A stretch of 64,000 bases of DNA from Corynebacterium kroppenstedtii (GCF_016894245.1 NZ_CP069792.1:930001-994000), one strand, 5' to 3'. Shown: positions 18,301 to 27,377, counted from the stretch's first letter. Notes: generated from the sequence alone by a model not told the origin. Translations and numbers: made by a program.

Positions 18301-18598
18301 TGCCGTCGATGTACGCGAAGCCTTTTCGCGTCACCCGGAGTCAATGGGAACCGAGAATATCGAGGTTAAGCATGTTCAGGACAGGTTGTGGGTAGACCGT
18401 GATGATGTAATTGAACTACTTGAGCAAGGGGCACGAATCTATGTGTGTGGTGATGCCGAACACCTCGCCCCGGCCGTAAGAGCGACAGTAACGAAGATTA
18501 TTGCAGATAAAGACGGTTTAGATGTCACCACTGCCCAGGAAAAGGTTGAATCGATGGAACGTGAAGACTTCACATACGTTTGTGACGTTTTCAGCTAA
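15365..18598 (+). CDS. CYP102-type self-sufficient cytochrome P450:NADPH reductase fusion
   Basis: Fatty-acid hydroxylase in one chain of 1077 residues, the architecture of P450 BM3. The heme domain spans residues 1 to about 470: the I-helix motif is AGHETTS (267-273), the K-helix is LRETLRKYPP and the heme ligand is Cys411 in FGNGQRSCIG. Substrate-channel positions resemble BM3, with a Phe at the F87 position (RAFAGNGLF, F82) and Tyr at the Y51 position, but Lys in place of R47. The FMN domain starts near 503 (ILYGSNAGTSKNFA). The FAD/NADPH part has RKYSISSS and AAGTGIAPMRAF. The C-terminus is CDVFS, with Phe where BM3 has Trp. The fadD gene 32 nt downstream is probably in the same operon. 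Confidence 0.95.
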   Translation: MNTQVPGPRPLPGIGTLYAINPAKVVESAQKLAHEYGGIYVHHLPNKPPLYVITSFELANELADESRFQKDIHDALAEIRAFAGNGLFTADQDDPEWERAHRILMPAFTPVALKGMYEGMADIADQLMYKWSRTRGDARVDLPSDFTRLTLDTIALTSFSYRFNSFYSEKLHPFIGAMADGLDESGKRAHLPDFAKKMNVLADRRFHNDVTVMEDLVDFLIAERKQNPSPEGEEDVLDLMLSAKDPSSGKGLSDRNLRYQLITFLIAGHETTSGLLSFTLYELLKNPDVMARAREVVDNVLDGRFPEYDDIKDLGYLDQILRETLRKYPPAPGYAVTPLEPTVLGKGSKVLPEGVRVEPGDVLFIELSLLHRDPSVWPDPEKFDPDRFSSERATEIPHNAWKPFGNGQRSCIGRFFALQEATLALALALQHFEFEFEDPNYQLHFLDGLTRKPKDFFVHIKPRKGRPYLGMAGTSKKHQDETAENSNLGQSLQQKEPNGYGLTILYGSNAGTSKNFARQLATFGQAQGFDVAFKELNEVVGQKLPTDQPVLICTASYEGLPTDNARKFVNWLTSTVDADLSGVKYAVLGVGNSEWANTFQRIPTLIDEQLEALGAERILDRGVADVRSDYAGAFEDWSQELWDRISTLTGVDLDAGEIGDQVSVSMISGDRNTVLRDEPENGFVNAVIEENQVLSTEADGPINHKRKIAIRLPEGTEYKTGDYLEFVPRNPAEQVERVLSKFDLSADQQVRLAGRSSFLPLDVPVTVSELIGGYVELNTPASVRQVRELASECVCPPEKAKLEELADDKNYQREIQDKRRSVLDLLTEFKSIDTTFEAFLGMLQPMKPRKYSISSSALRDPQLAELTISQIDAPAWSGFGRYRGVATTWLANKPVGSRISVSVTPGNTHFRPEKLIERPMIMVAAGTGIAPMRAFLEENVVRAKNSDDQLSRSLFFYGCHGASSDYLYKDELMKWEESGAVDVREAFSRHPESMGTENIEVKHVQDRLWVDRDDVIELLEQGARIYVCGDAEHLAPAVRATVTKIIADKDGLDVTTAQEKVESMEREDFTYVCDVFS

Positions 18599-18630
18599 TC
18601 GATTTATGGACCATTAAAGGAGAAAATTCT

Positions 18631-20349
18631 ATGGCCGACTACACCCTGCATCCCGAGACTGATCTGCATGTGTCAAAAAAGCAGTTAGTTCAGCAGTTTT
18701 TGTTTTTCCTAAAACAGGTGAAGCGTACTGACGTTTTCGAATTAGGTGGCATAAGAGGAATACGCGAAAACGCGAAGTTCCTAAAGCGCTGGGGTGCCCT
18801 AGAAGCAGGAAATCTTGCGATAAGCGCCCGCAAGGATCCCGACCGAACGGCACTCATCGACGATAAAGGTCAGTTCACGTACAAGGAGCTTTACGACGAA
18901 ACTCTAAGGTTGGCACATGGTTTCCAGGATAATGGCGTCGTTGCGGGACAGAATGTAGCAGTACTGGCTTTAAATGGACGGGATGTCCTTCTCCCCCTAT
19001 TTGCACGGCAAATGGTCGGATATCATATTTTCATGATCAACGCGAATAGCTCGGGGCAGCAAATCGAAAAAGTTCTTGAGTTTCACGAGATCACGACAAT
19101 TATTGTTGATAGTAATTTCTACGGACGCCTCACAGAGAAAACTAAAGCCACGGTCCAAGTGATTATTGGATATGAAGAAGACGGCTTTAGCGCTGCCGAT
19201 GAGGGTCTGAAAACGTTACAAGATATCATCGACGGCGCTTCGGTCCCAGAAACAGCTTATCGCTTTGGGGAAGACAATCTTCCCAAGAATCCTCCGAGGT
19301 CAGTTCACGTGGTGATGACGTCGGGAACTACCGGTATGCCCAAGGGCGTGGTGCGACGGATGCTCAGGTCACCCCAAGGGGTTGCTCCTGCATTGGCTGC
19401 ATATCCCCTACACCGCAACATGCGTCTCCTTCTTACCTCCGTATTGTTCCACTTTTACGGCTGGGGAATGCTCGTGCTTTGCTTGCTAACGACGTCCACG
19501 ATCATTACCCAGCGGAAATTTGATCCGGAAAGAGTTATCAAGGAAATCGATAAGTACGACATTGACAGCTGGGCTAGTGCAGCCTCAAGGCTGAGGGAAA
19601 CGTGTGCTTACCTTGACAACGCTGGAATTGAGCGAGTCAACGGTCTCGACTTCATAATTTCCTCCGGTAGCCCCTTAATGCCGTATGAGGTCGAAGAGGT
19701 TAATTCTAAGTTCGGACGTATCCTCGTTAACGGCTACGGAAGCACTGAAACCTCTATTCTGGCGGGATCGAGCGCTGAAGAGCTAGGAAACGATCCCACG
19801 TTGACAGGGACCGTTTACCCCGGGGTTCGTGTTGAGATTCGTGATGAAGATGGTAATTCGGTCCCGGAGGGGGAAACTGGTGAGGTTTGTGCTTCAACGT
19901 ATGACATGTTCGCAGGATATACAGACCCGAAAATTAAGATGAGAACAGTTGACGGCATGTTGCGAATGGGGGACAAGGGTTACTTTAAGGACGGTAAGCT
20001 CTATGTGCTTGGCCGCGCCGATGATTTGGTAATTACTCAGTATGGCGAGAAGATTTTCCCATCTGAAATTGAAGATCTCCTCGTTCGAGATGATCGGATT
20101 GGTGACGTACACGTACACGGGGTCAAGGATCCGAAGTATGGGCAGGCTCTCGTGGCTTACGTGATTCGAAGTGAGGGCGTAGCGCCAAGCGATTTAACTG
20201 CAGACGATATTCGCGCTACCACGAAGGCTCATCTCTCCGAGGCTCATGTTCCGAGGGACGTGTTTTTCGTTGATAGTTTTCCGAGAAATCCCATGGGTAA
20301 AGTTATCCGACACGAGCTGCCTGATCACTCGACGGCTCCAGAATCTTAA
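18631..20349 (+). CDS. Acyl-CoA synthetase, FadD paralogue 1
   Basis: AMP-forming ligase that activates a carboxylic acid, probably a fatty acid, to acyl-CoA; 572 residues. The phosphate-binding loop MTSGTTGMPKG begins near 229, YGSTE (A5 motif) and GRADDLVITQYGEKIFP (hinge and A8) follow, and the catalytic Lys is in NPMGKVIRHELP near the end. ATG 18631 has AAGGAG 8 nt upstream and the gap from the P450 gene is 32 nt, so the two are likely co-transcribed. The natural partnership would be CoA activation of P450 products or their precursors. Its acid specificity is not readable. Closest relatives are the next two genes. Confidence 0.93.
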   Translation: MADYTLHPETDLHVSKKQLVQQFLFFLKQVKRTDVFELGGIRGIRENAKFLKRWGALEAGNLAISARKDPDRTALIDDKGQFTYKELYDETLRLAHGFQDNGVVAGQNVAVLALNGRDVLLPLFARQMVGYHIFMINANSSGQQIEKVLEFHEITTIIVDSNFYGRLTEKTKATVQVIIGYEEDGFSAADEGLKTLQDIIDGASVPETAYRFGEDNLPKNPPRSVHVVMTSGTTGMPKGVVRRMLRSPQGVAPALAAYPLHRNMRLLLTSVLFHFYGWGMLVLCLLTTSTIITQRKFDPERVIKEIDKYDIDSWASAASRLRETCAYLDNAGIERVNGLDFIISSGSPLMPYEVEEVNSKFGRILVNGYGSTETSILAGSSAEELGNDPTLTGTVYPGVRVEIRDEDGNSVPEGETGEVCASTYDMFAGYTDPKIKMRTVDGMLRMGDKGYFKDGKLYVLGRADDLVITQYGEKIFPSEIEDLLVRDDRIGDVHVHGVKDPKYGQALVAYVIRSEGVAPSDLTADDIRATTKAHLSEAHVPRDVFFVDSFPRNPMGKVIRHELPDHSTAPES

Positions 20350-20496
20350 AGTCAAACCTGATTTCGACTTATGCTGGTGATTGCGGTGCCGGGCGTATAT
20401 CACCAGTGGACTTTGATGAGCTAAATTTCCATACGGATCTTTGGTATTCGTGCATAGCCCATTATAGCTCCTGGTGTGAAGCGTCAAAATAATTGG

Positions 20497-20545
20497 AAAA
20501 GGAACCGTTTCTGTTGTAATGACAGGCGGTTCCTTTTCGATTTTA
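20497..20545 (+). terminator. Hairpin terminator between FadD paralogues 1 and 2
   Basis: AAAAGGAACCG (20497-20507) pairs with CGGTTCCTTTT (20527-20537), with an inner CTGT/ACAG stem, and a T stretch (20541-20544) follows. It ends the P450-fadD unit, so the next paralogue needs its own promoter in 20545-20622. Confidence 0.75.
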
Positions 20546-20622
20546 AATAGTAAAGAAGAATATAAGTCCCCAGTGCAATTCTTCCGTGTAACCCTATTTA
20601 AAGGTGAAGAGGTCTTCAGCCA

Positions 20623-22323
20623 ATGAATACTAAATCCTATACCTTCGAAACGCGGGTTCCTCGGGTACTTTCCAAGAAGGAAATCTTCAAGCAGCTTGCC
20701 CTGCTCCTCAAGCGGTCTTGCCAAAAAGAGTTTGTTAAGTTCAATGGTTGGGCTGACCTCCGAAAGGATCTAAAGAATCTTAAGCGTTGGGGCGGGTTAG
20801 AGGGCTTTATAATTTCCCGAGGAGCTCGGCAAGTTCCTAGCCGTCCGGCTCTGATCGATGACGATGGCACACTGACATATAAAGAGCTATACGATGCTGC
20901 GTATAAGTTAGCTCAGGCTCTGCACTCTCGTGGCTTGGGTGACGGCGCCAACGTTGCGGTTATGGCCCTTAATGGTCGTGGTTCGATTCTTCCACTCTGC
21001 GCACGTCAGATGGCTGGCTACAATATTTTCATGATCAACGCGAACGCGTCGGCACCTCAAATCGAGCAGTACCTCGACTTCCACCAGGTAGACGCCCTCA
21101 TCGTGGACGAAGAATTCATTCCGCTGCTGACAGATAAGTCCCGGGACCGCACTGTCTTTATAGCCCATCGTGATAAAACGTCGTCGAGCAAGAGTGGTGC
21201 GAGCGACACCTACGTATCGATTAACCAGCTTATCCACACCGCTCCCGCCGATTACGAGCTGCCTGAAAAGCCTTATAAAGGGATGCATGTGGTGATGACG
21301 TCGGGAACCACCGGCACGCCCAAGGGCGTGGTGCGTCGGCCATTGAATTCACCCCAGGGTTTCGCATCGGTCGCAGATGCTATGCCATTAGAACGTGGTA
21401 TGACCGTTCTCTTAACGGCGGTCCTATTCCACGCCTATGGCTGGGCATACATGGGGTTTGCCTTTTTCACCCAGTCCACTGTCATAGCCCGCAGACATTT
21501 TTCCGGAAGCCAGGTTATTCACGACTTCAAAAAGTATGACGTCACGATGTGGGTGACGGCGGCAACGCGCATCCGCGAAGTCATTGGTTACATGGATGAA
21601 CAGGACATAGACCGGTATGACGGCCTCAAAATCATTACGAGCTCCGGCAGTCCCCTCATTCCTTATGAAATCAAGCGGGCCAATGAAAAATTCGGCCCCG
21701 TCCTGTACTCGATGTATGGCAGCAGTGAAACATCTGCCGTTGCCGTCGCGCCAGCAAATGAATTGGTGAAAGACCCGGAGCTGACAGGAAAAATTTACCC
21801 CGGATGCATCGTCAAAATCTTCGATGATGAAGGAAATGAGCTTCCAGAAGGGGAAGAAGGCCTCGTCGCCATTTCCTGCTTCGACCTTTTCGCTGGTTAC
21901 ACAGACCCCAATATCTCTATTCCCTCAATTAAAGGTTATTGGCCAATGGGGGATCGCGGGGTCGTTCGCGATGGAAAGCTGTATGTGCACGGTCGCGCGG
22001 ATGACCTTGTGATTACTCAGTATGGGGAGAAGATATACCCCATCGAGCTTGAAGAAAGCATTATGCAAATGCCAGGAGTGCAGGATGTCACCGTACTAGC
22101 CGCTGACGACAAAACAACCGGCCAAGCGCTTCGCGCCTACGTCATCCGCGATACTGGATCAGAACGGCCATATGCTGACGAAGTGAGAAAATGGGTGGAA
22201 GAACACCTCTCCAAGGCGCATGTTCCTCGAGATGTCGTCTTCGTGAAAAACTTCACCCGTGGACCAGCTGGAAAAGTTATTAAACGCGAGCTACCACACT
22301 ACGGGGAAGAATATAGCGATTAA
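20623..22323 (+). CDS. Acyl-CoA synthetase, FadD paralogue 2
   Basis: Second AMP-forming acyl-CoA ligase (566 residues). The ATP-binding loop MTSGTTGTPKG starts near 225, then YGSSETSA, GRADDLVITQYGEKIYP and the C-terminal Lys motif GPAGKVIKRELP. The bases encoding the loop and the next few residues (21289 onward) are almost identical to those of paralogue 1 (19309 onward). That points to recent duplication or gene conversion. It is bracketed by about 270 and 205 bases of noncoding DNA, so it may be a separate transcription unit. Substrate unknown. Confidence 0.93.
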   Translation: MNTKSYTFETRVPRVLSKKEIFKQLALLLKRSCQKEFVKFNGWADLRKDLKNLKRWGGLEGFIISRGARQVPSRPALIDDDGTLTYKELYDAAYKLAQALHSRGLGDGANVAVMALNGRGSILPLCARQMAGYNIFMINANASAPQIEQYLDFHQVDALIVDEEFIPLLTDKSRDRTVFIAHRDKTSSSKSGASDTYVSINQLIHTAPADYELPEKPYKGMHVVMTSGTTGTPKGVVRRPLNSPQGFASVADAMPLERGMTVLLTAVLFHAYGWAYMGFAFFTQSTVIARRHFSGSQVIHDFKKYDVTMWVTAATRIREVIGYMDEQDIDRYDGLKIITSSGSPLIPYEIKRANEKFGPVLYSMYGSSETSAVAVAPANELVKDPELTGKIYPGCIVKIFDDEGNELPEGEEGLVAISCFDLFAGYTDPNISIPSIKGYWPMGDRGVVRDGKLYVHGRADDLVITQYGEKIYPIELEESIMQMPGVQDVTVLAADDKTTGQALRAYVIRDTGSERPYADEVRKWVEEHLSKAHVPRDVVFVKNFTRGPAGKVIKRELPHYGEEYSD

Positions 22324-22528
22324 GTAGAACAGTTAAAGTAACTAACTACCCGTGTCTGCATTAGGTAGGTTAATTCCGGTTGTAGAAAATGTGAAGTATT
22401 TGAGAGTCGTTTGATCAGGTTATAGTAATTTTGCGGTAAAAAGTAACGCTTGATACGCTCATTCCGATTTGAACACTGCAGCTGTTTCCCTAATTTTGCT
22501 GTCAGATAACGCTTAAAGGAATGTAGAT
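22324..22528. promoter_or_regulatory. Spacer between FadD paralogues 2 and 3
   Basis: About 205 AT-rich bases with a TATAGT -10-like box near 22422 and an AAAGGA ribosome site at 22515-22520 for the next gene. No gene or clear terminator seen. Confidence 0.35.
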
Positions 22529-24235
22529 TTGTCAAATTTTACGCTTACTCCACGGATCAACCACGGAGCACCTGCTAAGGTCAAACTTCAGCAGTTTGGC
22601 TACTTTTTGCGTATTCTCAAGGACCTCGAGGTCCTCGAGCCCGTGGGGCCTGGCGACATCGCCGCCGCAGCGAAAAGCTTCTACCGCTGGGGAGCACTGG
22701 AAACGACCATGCTATCCATGGCTGCCCGGATGAATCCGGACCGATTAGGGCTCGTCGACGATGACGGCGAGCTCACTTACGCCGAATTTTGGGAGTGCAC
22801 CAACCGCCTCGCCCTTGGCCTGCAGGCTCGCGGAGTCAAGGCCGGCACCAACGTCGCTGTTTTAGCCCGCAATGGTAGGGCAGCCATACTCCCCCTTACG
22901 TGCCGCCACATGCTGGGCTTCAACATCTTTATGATCAACGCGAACACGTCGGCAAAACAGCTCGAGCACGTCCTGGCATTCAACCACATTGACGTCTTCA
23001 TCCTGGACGATGAATTCCTCCCCATGCTCGCAGATGATGCCACAGATAAATATGACATCATCCTCGGCCACGTCGATAACTCCGACAACGCTGAACGTTA
23101 TGAGACCATGGATGACATCATCAGGCAGGCCCGAGTAACAGACTCGCTACCCTTAAGACCGAAACGTGGCTTCCACGTTGTTATGACGTCGGGAACCACC
23201 GGAATGCCGAAGGGCGTGATCCGTGGGGCCTTCAAGTCGCCGCAAGGGGCGGCACCATTAGTCTCAGGGATTCCCTGGAAGCGGGGCCTCACTGTCATCC
23301 TCACCAGTGTTCTCTTCCACGACTATGGATGGGCCAACCTCGTCTTATCCTTATTTACGCAATCCACCATCATTGCTCGACGGGGCTTCTCTCCGGAAGA
23401 AACACTGCGCGACATCCAGCACTACAACGCCACGGCGATGTGCTCGGCTGCATCGTGGCTCCGTTCCATCGTCTCCTATATGGATAACGAAGGAATTGAC
23501 CACGTTGACGGACTTCGTTTCATCGTCTCAGCAGGTAGCCCCTTGGCTGCGCATGAAATCGAAAAAACCAACGAAAAATTCGGCGGCCTAGAAGGTGGCC
23601 CAGAAGCCCAACCCGTCCTGTGCAACCTCTACGGAAGCTCAGAATCCGGCCCGATCGCCGTCGCACGGCCCGAAGAACTCGCCGCGGACACCGCACTCAG
23701 TGGCCGCATCTACCCCGGCGAAATCGTCGACATCCGCGACGAGGACGGCAACCCGGTACCTGAAGGCGAAATTGGCCTTATCTGGGTTGCTGTGTACGAC
23801 CTCTTCGCTGGGTACACCGACCAAGACATCGACATCCCCACCATCAACGGTGCGATCTGCATGCACGACCGCGGGTACATCACCGATGGCAACATGCTCC
23901 ACGTGCTCGGCCGTGGGGATGACCTCATCATTACCCAATACGCCGAAAAAATCTTCCCCATCGAGATTGAAAACGCCCTTGTTTCGCACTCGCGGATCCA
24001 CGACTCCTATGTCCACGGCGTCGCGGACGACCAGTATGGTCAGGCCATTCGCGCCTACATCATCAGAGAACAAGGCACCGACCCGATCACCGCAGACGAA
24101 GTCCGCGAGCACGTTGTCAATGAACTCTCCGAGGGGCACCGCCCCCGGGACGTCTTCTTCGTTGACGAATTCCCCCGCAACCCCATGGGCAAAGTCATCC
24201 GCAAGAAACTCCCCGGGCACTCCACCGTCGAGTAA
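22529..24235 (+). CDS. Acyl-CoA synthetase, FadD paralogue 3
   Basis: Third AMP-forming ligase, 568 residues, starting at TTG 22529 (AAAGGA 8 nt upstream). The motifs are intact: MTSGTTGMPKG near 219, LYGSSESGP, GRGDDLIITQYAEKIFP and the catalytic Lys in NPMGKVIRKKLP. It differs from the first two in carrying a short insertion (EGGPEAQPV) before the A5 motif. Its base composition is also much more GC-rich toward the 3' end, as in ordinary genes of this chromosome. This suggests it is the resident copy and the AT-richer two are newer or imported. Substrate unknown. Confidence 0.93.
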   Translation: MSNFTLTPRINHGAPAKVKLQQFGYFLRILKDLEVLEPVGPGDIAAAAKSFYRWGALETTMLSMAARMNPDRLGLVDDDGELTYAEFWECTNRLALGLQARGVKAGTNVAVLARNGRAAILPLTCRHMLGFNIFMINANTSAKQLEHVLAFNHIDVFILDDEFLPMLADDATDKYDIILGHVDNSDNAERYETMDDIIRQARVTDSLPLRPKRGFHVVMTSGTTGMPKGVIRGAFKSPQGAAPLVSGIPWKRGLTVILTSVLFHDYGWANLVLSLFTQSTIIARRGFSPEETLRDIQHYNATAMCSAASWLRSIVSYMDNEGIDHVDGLRFIVSAGSPLAAHEIEKTNEKFGGLEGGPEAQPVLCNLYGSSESGPIAVARPEELAADTALSGRIYPGEIVDIRDEDGNPVPEGEIGLIWVAVYDLFAGYTDQDIDIPTINGAICMHDRGYITDGNMLHVLGRGDDLIITQYAEKIFPIEIENALVSHSRIHDSYVHGVADDQYGQAIRAYIIREQGTDPITADEVREHVVNELSEGHRPRDVFFVDEFPRNPMGKVIRKKLPGHSTVE

Positions 24236-24281
24236 AGCTAGCAGCAACGAGCATCGGGGACCACCGAGTAGGTGCCGGGCT

Positions 24282-25811
24282 TTACCTCTCCGAGCGGTCA
24301 GCCAGCGTCGGGCGAATAGGACGTGCCAGCTGAGTCATCTCCTTGCGCCCGCGCAGCTCCACGGACTTCAGCACAGTCCACCGCGCCTGCTCCGCCTCAT
24401 TTGCGCGACGCAGCGTCGCAGCAGAGGTTAAAACACGGCCAGGAGTGTCCTTAGCCAAATCCGTCAACCGAGCGGCCTGGTTCACCGCGTCTCCGATCAC
24501 CGTGTACTCAAAACGGTCATGGGCACCAATGTGACCAGCCACAACGTGCCCGGCAGCCACACCAATACCCGACTGTAGGCGCAGTCCGCGCAGCTCTGCC
24601 CGAAGCTCACGCGCCGCCGCCAACGCGTGGCCAGCGATGTCGTCAAGCGGGAGCGGAGCCCCGAAAACAGCCAGCGCAGCGTCGCCCTCAAACTTGTTGA
24701 TAATCCCGCGGTGCTTGTGCACGATCTCCACGACGCGATCAAAGTACTGATTCAGCGTCTCCACAACATCTTCCGGCGAATGATTCACCGCGAACGTCGT
24801 TGAACCAATCACGTCGACGAACAGCACCGCAACCAGGCGGTCTTCACCCCCCAACACCGGGTTCTCCTCCATCGCCTGGCGCGCAACCTCGATGCCCACG
24901 TACTGACCGAACACATCGCGCACACGCTGGCGATCCCGCAAACCACGCATCATCTCGTTAAAACCGGCCTGCAGAACACCAATTTCCGAGCCGTCATAAA
25001 TCGGGACGTCAGTGTCCGTCTCACCGCGACGCACGCGGAGGATCGCGTCCTGAAGCTCATCAATGGGGTCAGCGATGCTCATCGAGAGCAGCGCAGCACC
25101 GGCCCAGCCCGTCACCAACGACGTCCCCGCCAACGCCACTACAGCGGGCATCAAACTCGCCGCGTCGCTAGAGAAAAACCCCTGGCGAGCCCCCACCGCC
25201 AACAGCACGATACCCACCACGGGGATGGCCGTCGTCGTTACCCATACTTGGCGGATCCGCCCGCTAATTGACGGCTCCAGAAAAGTACGGTCCGCGTTCA
25301 CCGTCAGGGCAGTGATCGCGATCGGGCGAACGCGACGCTCCGCAATAAAATACGTGAGCATCGTGACCATCGCACCACCCAGAAGAGCAGTCACGCACAC
25401 CGACACAGCGAGGCTCGCCGAACGGGTAGCGGCCACCGCCGTAAAAATAACCACACCAATCAGCCACAGAGCCGCACCCAGGAATGCCTGGAAAGCGGGG
25501 ATACGCAGGACTAAGTGACGGATCATGATCGGATCGAAGCGATCAGGATGGCGCTGCCACCTCAATACCGACTGAAACAGAAAAACGGTACAGCCGATAC
25601 CTGCCACCACGGCTGCCACGAAGTACACCGCGTAAAGCACGCCCACTGAACTGGAAAAATCCGTGAGATCGTCGCGCTCACCCAGCGGCAACAAAAACCG
25701 GAGAAAAGCGCCCACCGCTAGAGCGCCGACCACATTAGCCAGAAGCACCGATGCCGCATATAAAGGCCACGAGGTGCCTCGAAGCCACCGCAGATACTCC
25801 TGAATAGTCAT
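24282..25811 (-). CDS. Class III adenylate cyclase, membrane-bound with HAMP
   Basis: Makes cAMP, the ligand of the global regulator GlxR in corynebacteria. About 509 residues: six hydrophobic helices in the first 230, a HAMP linker (ADPIDELQDAILRV...GSEIGVLQAGFNEMMRG), then the cyclase domain. Metal-binding Asp occurs in LFVDVIGSTTF, substrate residues in NKFEGDAALAVFG, and the transition-state motif in GDAVNQAARL, so it looks active. Start ATG 25811 (in-frame TTG 25817 also possible) has no clear ribosome site. The position between topA and holB matches the corynebacterial order, although here the lipid cluster is inserted between topA and the cyclase. The region before the divergent holB is only about 100 bases. 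Confidence 0.93.
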   Translation of the reverse strand: MTIQEYLRWLRGTSWPLYAASVLLANVVGALAVGAFLRFLLPLGERDDLTDFSSSVGVLYAVYFVAAVVAGIGCTVFLFQSVLRWQRHPDRFDPIMIRHLVLRIPAFQAFLGAALWLIGVVIFTAVAATRSASLAVSVCVTALLGGAMVTMLTYFIAERRVRPIAITALTVNADRTFLEPSISGRIRQVWVTTTAIPVVGIVLLAVGARQGFFSSDAASLMPAVVALAGTSLVTGWAGAALLSMSIADPIDELQDAILRVRRGETDTDVPIYDGSEIGVLQAGFNEMMRGLRDRQRVRDVFGQYVGIEVARQAMEENPVLGGEDRLVAVLFVDVIGSTTFAVNHSPEDVVETLNQYFDRVVEIVHKHRGIINKFEGDAALAVFGAPLPLDDIAGHALAAARELRAELRGLRLQSGIGVAAGHVVAGHIGAHDRFEYTVIGDAVNQAARLTDLAKDTPGRVLTSAATLRRANEAEQARWTVLKSVELRGRKEMTQLARPIRPTLADRSER

Positions 25812-25908
25812 AATCAATAGGATAACTGGTCAATCGGGACGACGGGCGGTGTTGTGGCCACGTATATCGCCGGCATGGCATGTCAGGGGCGCAACGTACA
25901 CTATTCCC

Positions 25909-27252
25909 ATGAATTCCCGCGCCACCGACCGTCCCGAACCACCACTGCTGCGGCAGATGGTGGGATCCCCCACTGTGCGCGAAACACTCACCAACGCTGT
26001 GTACGCCGCCCGCGAGATCGCTGCTCGCGGGAGTGAGTTGGGTAGTGGGGCTGGCGTGGATAGCGGAACCACTACACCTGAAATAGATGACGCCACGCCC
26101 GCCCGCCAGCCTGCGTCGGCACACCAATCCGCCCACATGACCCACGCCTGGCTCTTCACCGGACCGCCTGGCGCGGGCCGGTCCGTCGCCGCCAAAGCAT
26201 TCGCCGCGTCGTTAATGTGCAAAGAAGAAACACCTGGTTGCGGGCAATGCGAAGCCTGCCGCACCGCACTGGCCGGAACGCACACGGACATCGTCACCAT
26301 CGTGCCCGAGGGCGTCGTTATCCCGGTGAAGCAGGTGCGCGACATGATCGAAGCCGCCTCGCGCATGCCCACTACCGCGCAGTGGCGCGTCGTTATCGTC
26401 GAAGACGCCGACCGGCTCAACGATGCCGGTGCCAATGCCCTTCTGAAATCCATCGAGGAGCCCCCGCCGCGGACGGTGTTTATCCTGTGCGCACCGTCCA
26501 CGGACCCGGATGACGTTCACGTCACGATTCGTTCCCGATGCCGGCACCTCTACATCCCTACGCCGTCGATAGACGAGGTCAAACATATTCTTGCCGACGA
26601 CACAGCCTTGGGGCTCACCGAACGGCAGATTGATTGGGCGGCGTCTGTGTCGGGCGGGCATGTTGGACGGGCCAAGCGGCTGGCGTCGGACGAACAGGCG
26701 CGGACTCAGCGGCAACGGGCGCTACGTGTCCCGGAAAAGGTGTACCAGGACGGGGACGCCTACCTATACACCGGGGAGCTGGTGGCGTCGGCGAAAAAAG
26801 AAGCCGAAGCGGCCACCGCTGAACGTGATGAGGCTGAGCTGGCGAAGCTGCGGGAGGCCCTGGGTGTCGGTGCGAAAGGGCGTGGTGCGGCGAAGGCGCA
26901 GCGGGGGAGTGCCGGTGCAATAAAAGAACTTGAAACGAAACAGAAAAACCGCCGGACACGCATGGTTATTGACCTGCTGGATCTCTCGCTCATGGATATT
27001 GCGGGGCTGTACCGTGATGCGCTCATGGTGAGCGTCAACGCTGGCGGCGGAGGTGTGCCCGCTATCCACCCCGACCACGCGAACACAGCAGCCGAACTGG
27101 CCCGACGGAACACGCCTGAACAGCTACTTCAGTGCGTCGATGCCGTTCGGATGGGTCGTGAATTACTCGCTTCAGGGGTCCGGCAAGAAGGGGCGCTCGA
27201 CGCGATGGTGGGACGGTTGCGGCAAATATGCGTGACCGGGCCTGTTGGCTAG
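25909..27252 (+). CDS. holB: DNA polymerase III delta' subunit
   Basis: Clamp-loader subunit. The AAA+ domain has a P-loop-like GPPGAGRS in which the usual Lys is Arg, in keeping with delta' subunits that do not hydrolyse ATP. A four-Cys zinc module (CKEETPGCGQCEAC) follows, then VVIVEDADRL, LLKSIEEPP and the SRC motif (SRCRHLYIP) that contributes the arginine finger. The long C-terminal domain is charged and Ala-rich. ATG 25909 is the first ATG before the conserved start; the open frame extends further upstream but without family sequence. The tRNA-Thr follows after 125 bases. Confidence 0.93.
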   Translation: MNSRATDRPEPPLLRQMVGSPTVRETLTNAVYAAREIAARGSELGSGAGVDSGTTTPEIDDATPARQPASAHQSAHMTHAWLFTGPPGAGRSVAAKAFAASLMCKEETPGCGQCEACRTALAGTHTDIVTIVPEGVVIPVKQVRDMIEAASRMPTTAQWRVVIVEDADRLNDAGANALLKSIEEPPPRTVFILCAPSTDPDDVHVTIRSRCRHLYIPTPSIDEVKHILADDTALGLTERQIDWAASVSGGHVGRAKRLASDEQARTQRQRALRVPEKVYQDGDAYLYTGELVASAKKEAEAATAERDEAELAKLREALGVGAKGRGAAKAQRGSAGAIKELETKQKNRRTRMVIDLLDLSLMDIAGLYRDALMVSVNAGGGGVPAIHPDHANTAAELARRNTPEQLLQCVDAVRMGRELLASGVRQEGALDAMVGRLRQICVTGPVG

Positions 27253-27377
27253 GGAACCTGTTGAGTAGGGGTGTGGGGCTGTAGGTTCCGCTCGGGAAGT
27301 TACCGCATGAATGGCGAGGTCATAGCTACGTTTTGGTCCCGCGACTGGTTCAGGTAATATGCGTCGAGGTACTTCAT

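Noticed and set aside
23595..24431. 278-codon plus-strand ORF within FadD paralogue 3
   Set aside because: Ser/Thr/Arg-rich alternative frame of a GC-rich coding sequence.
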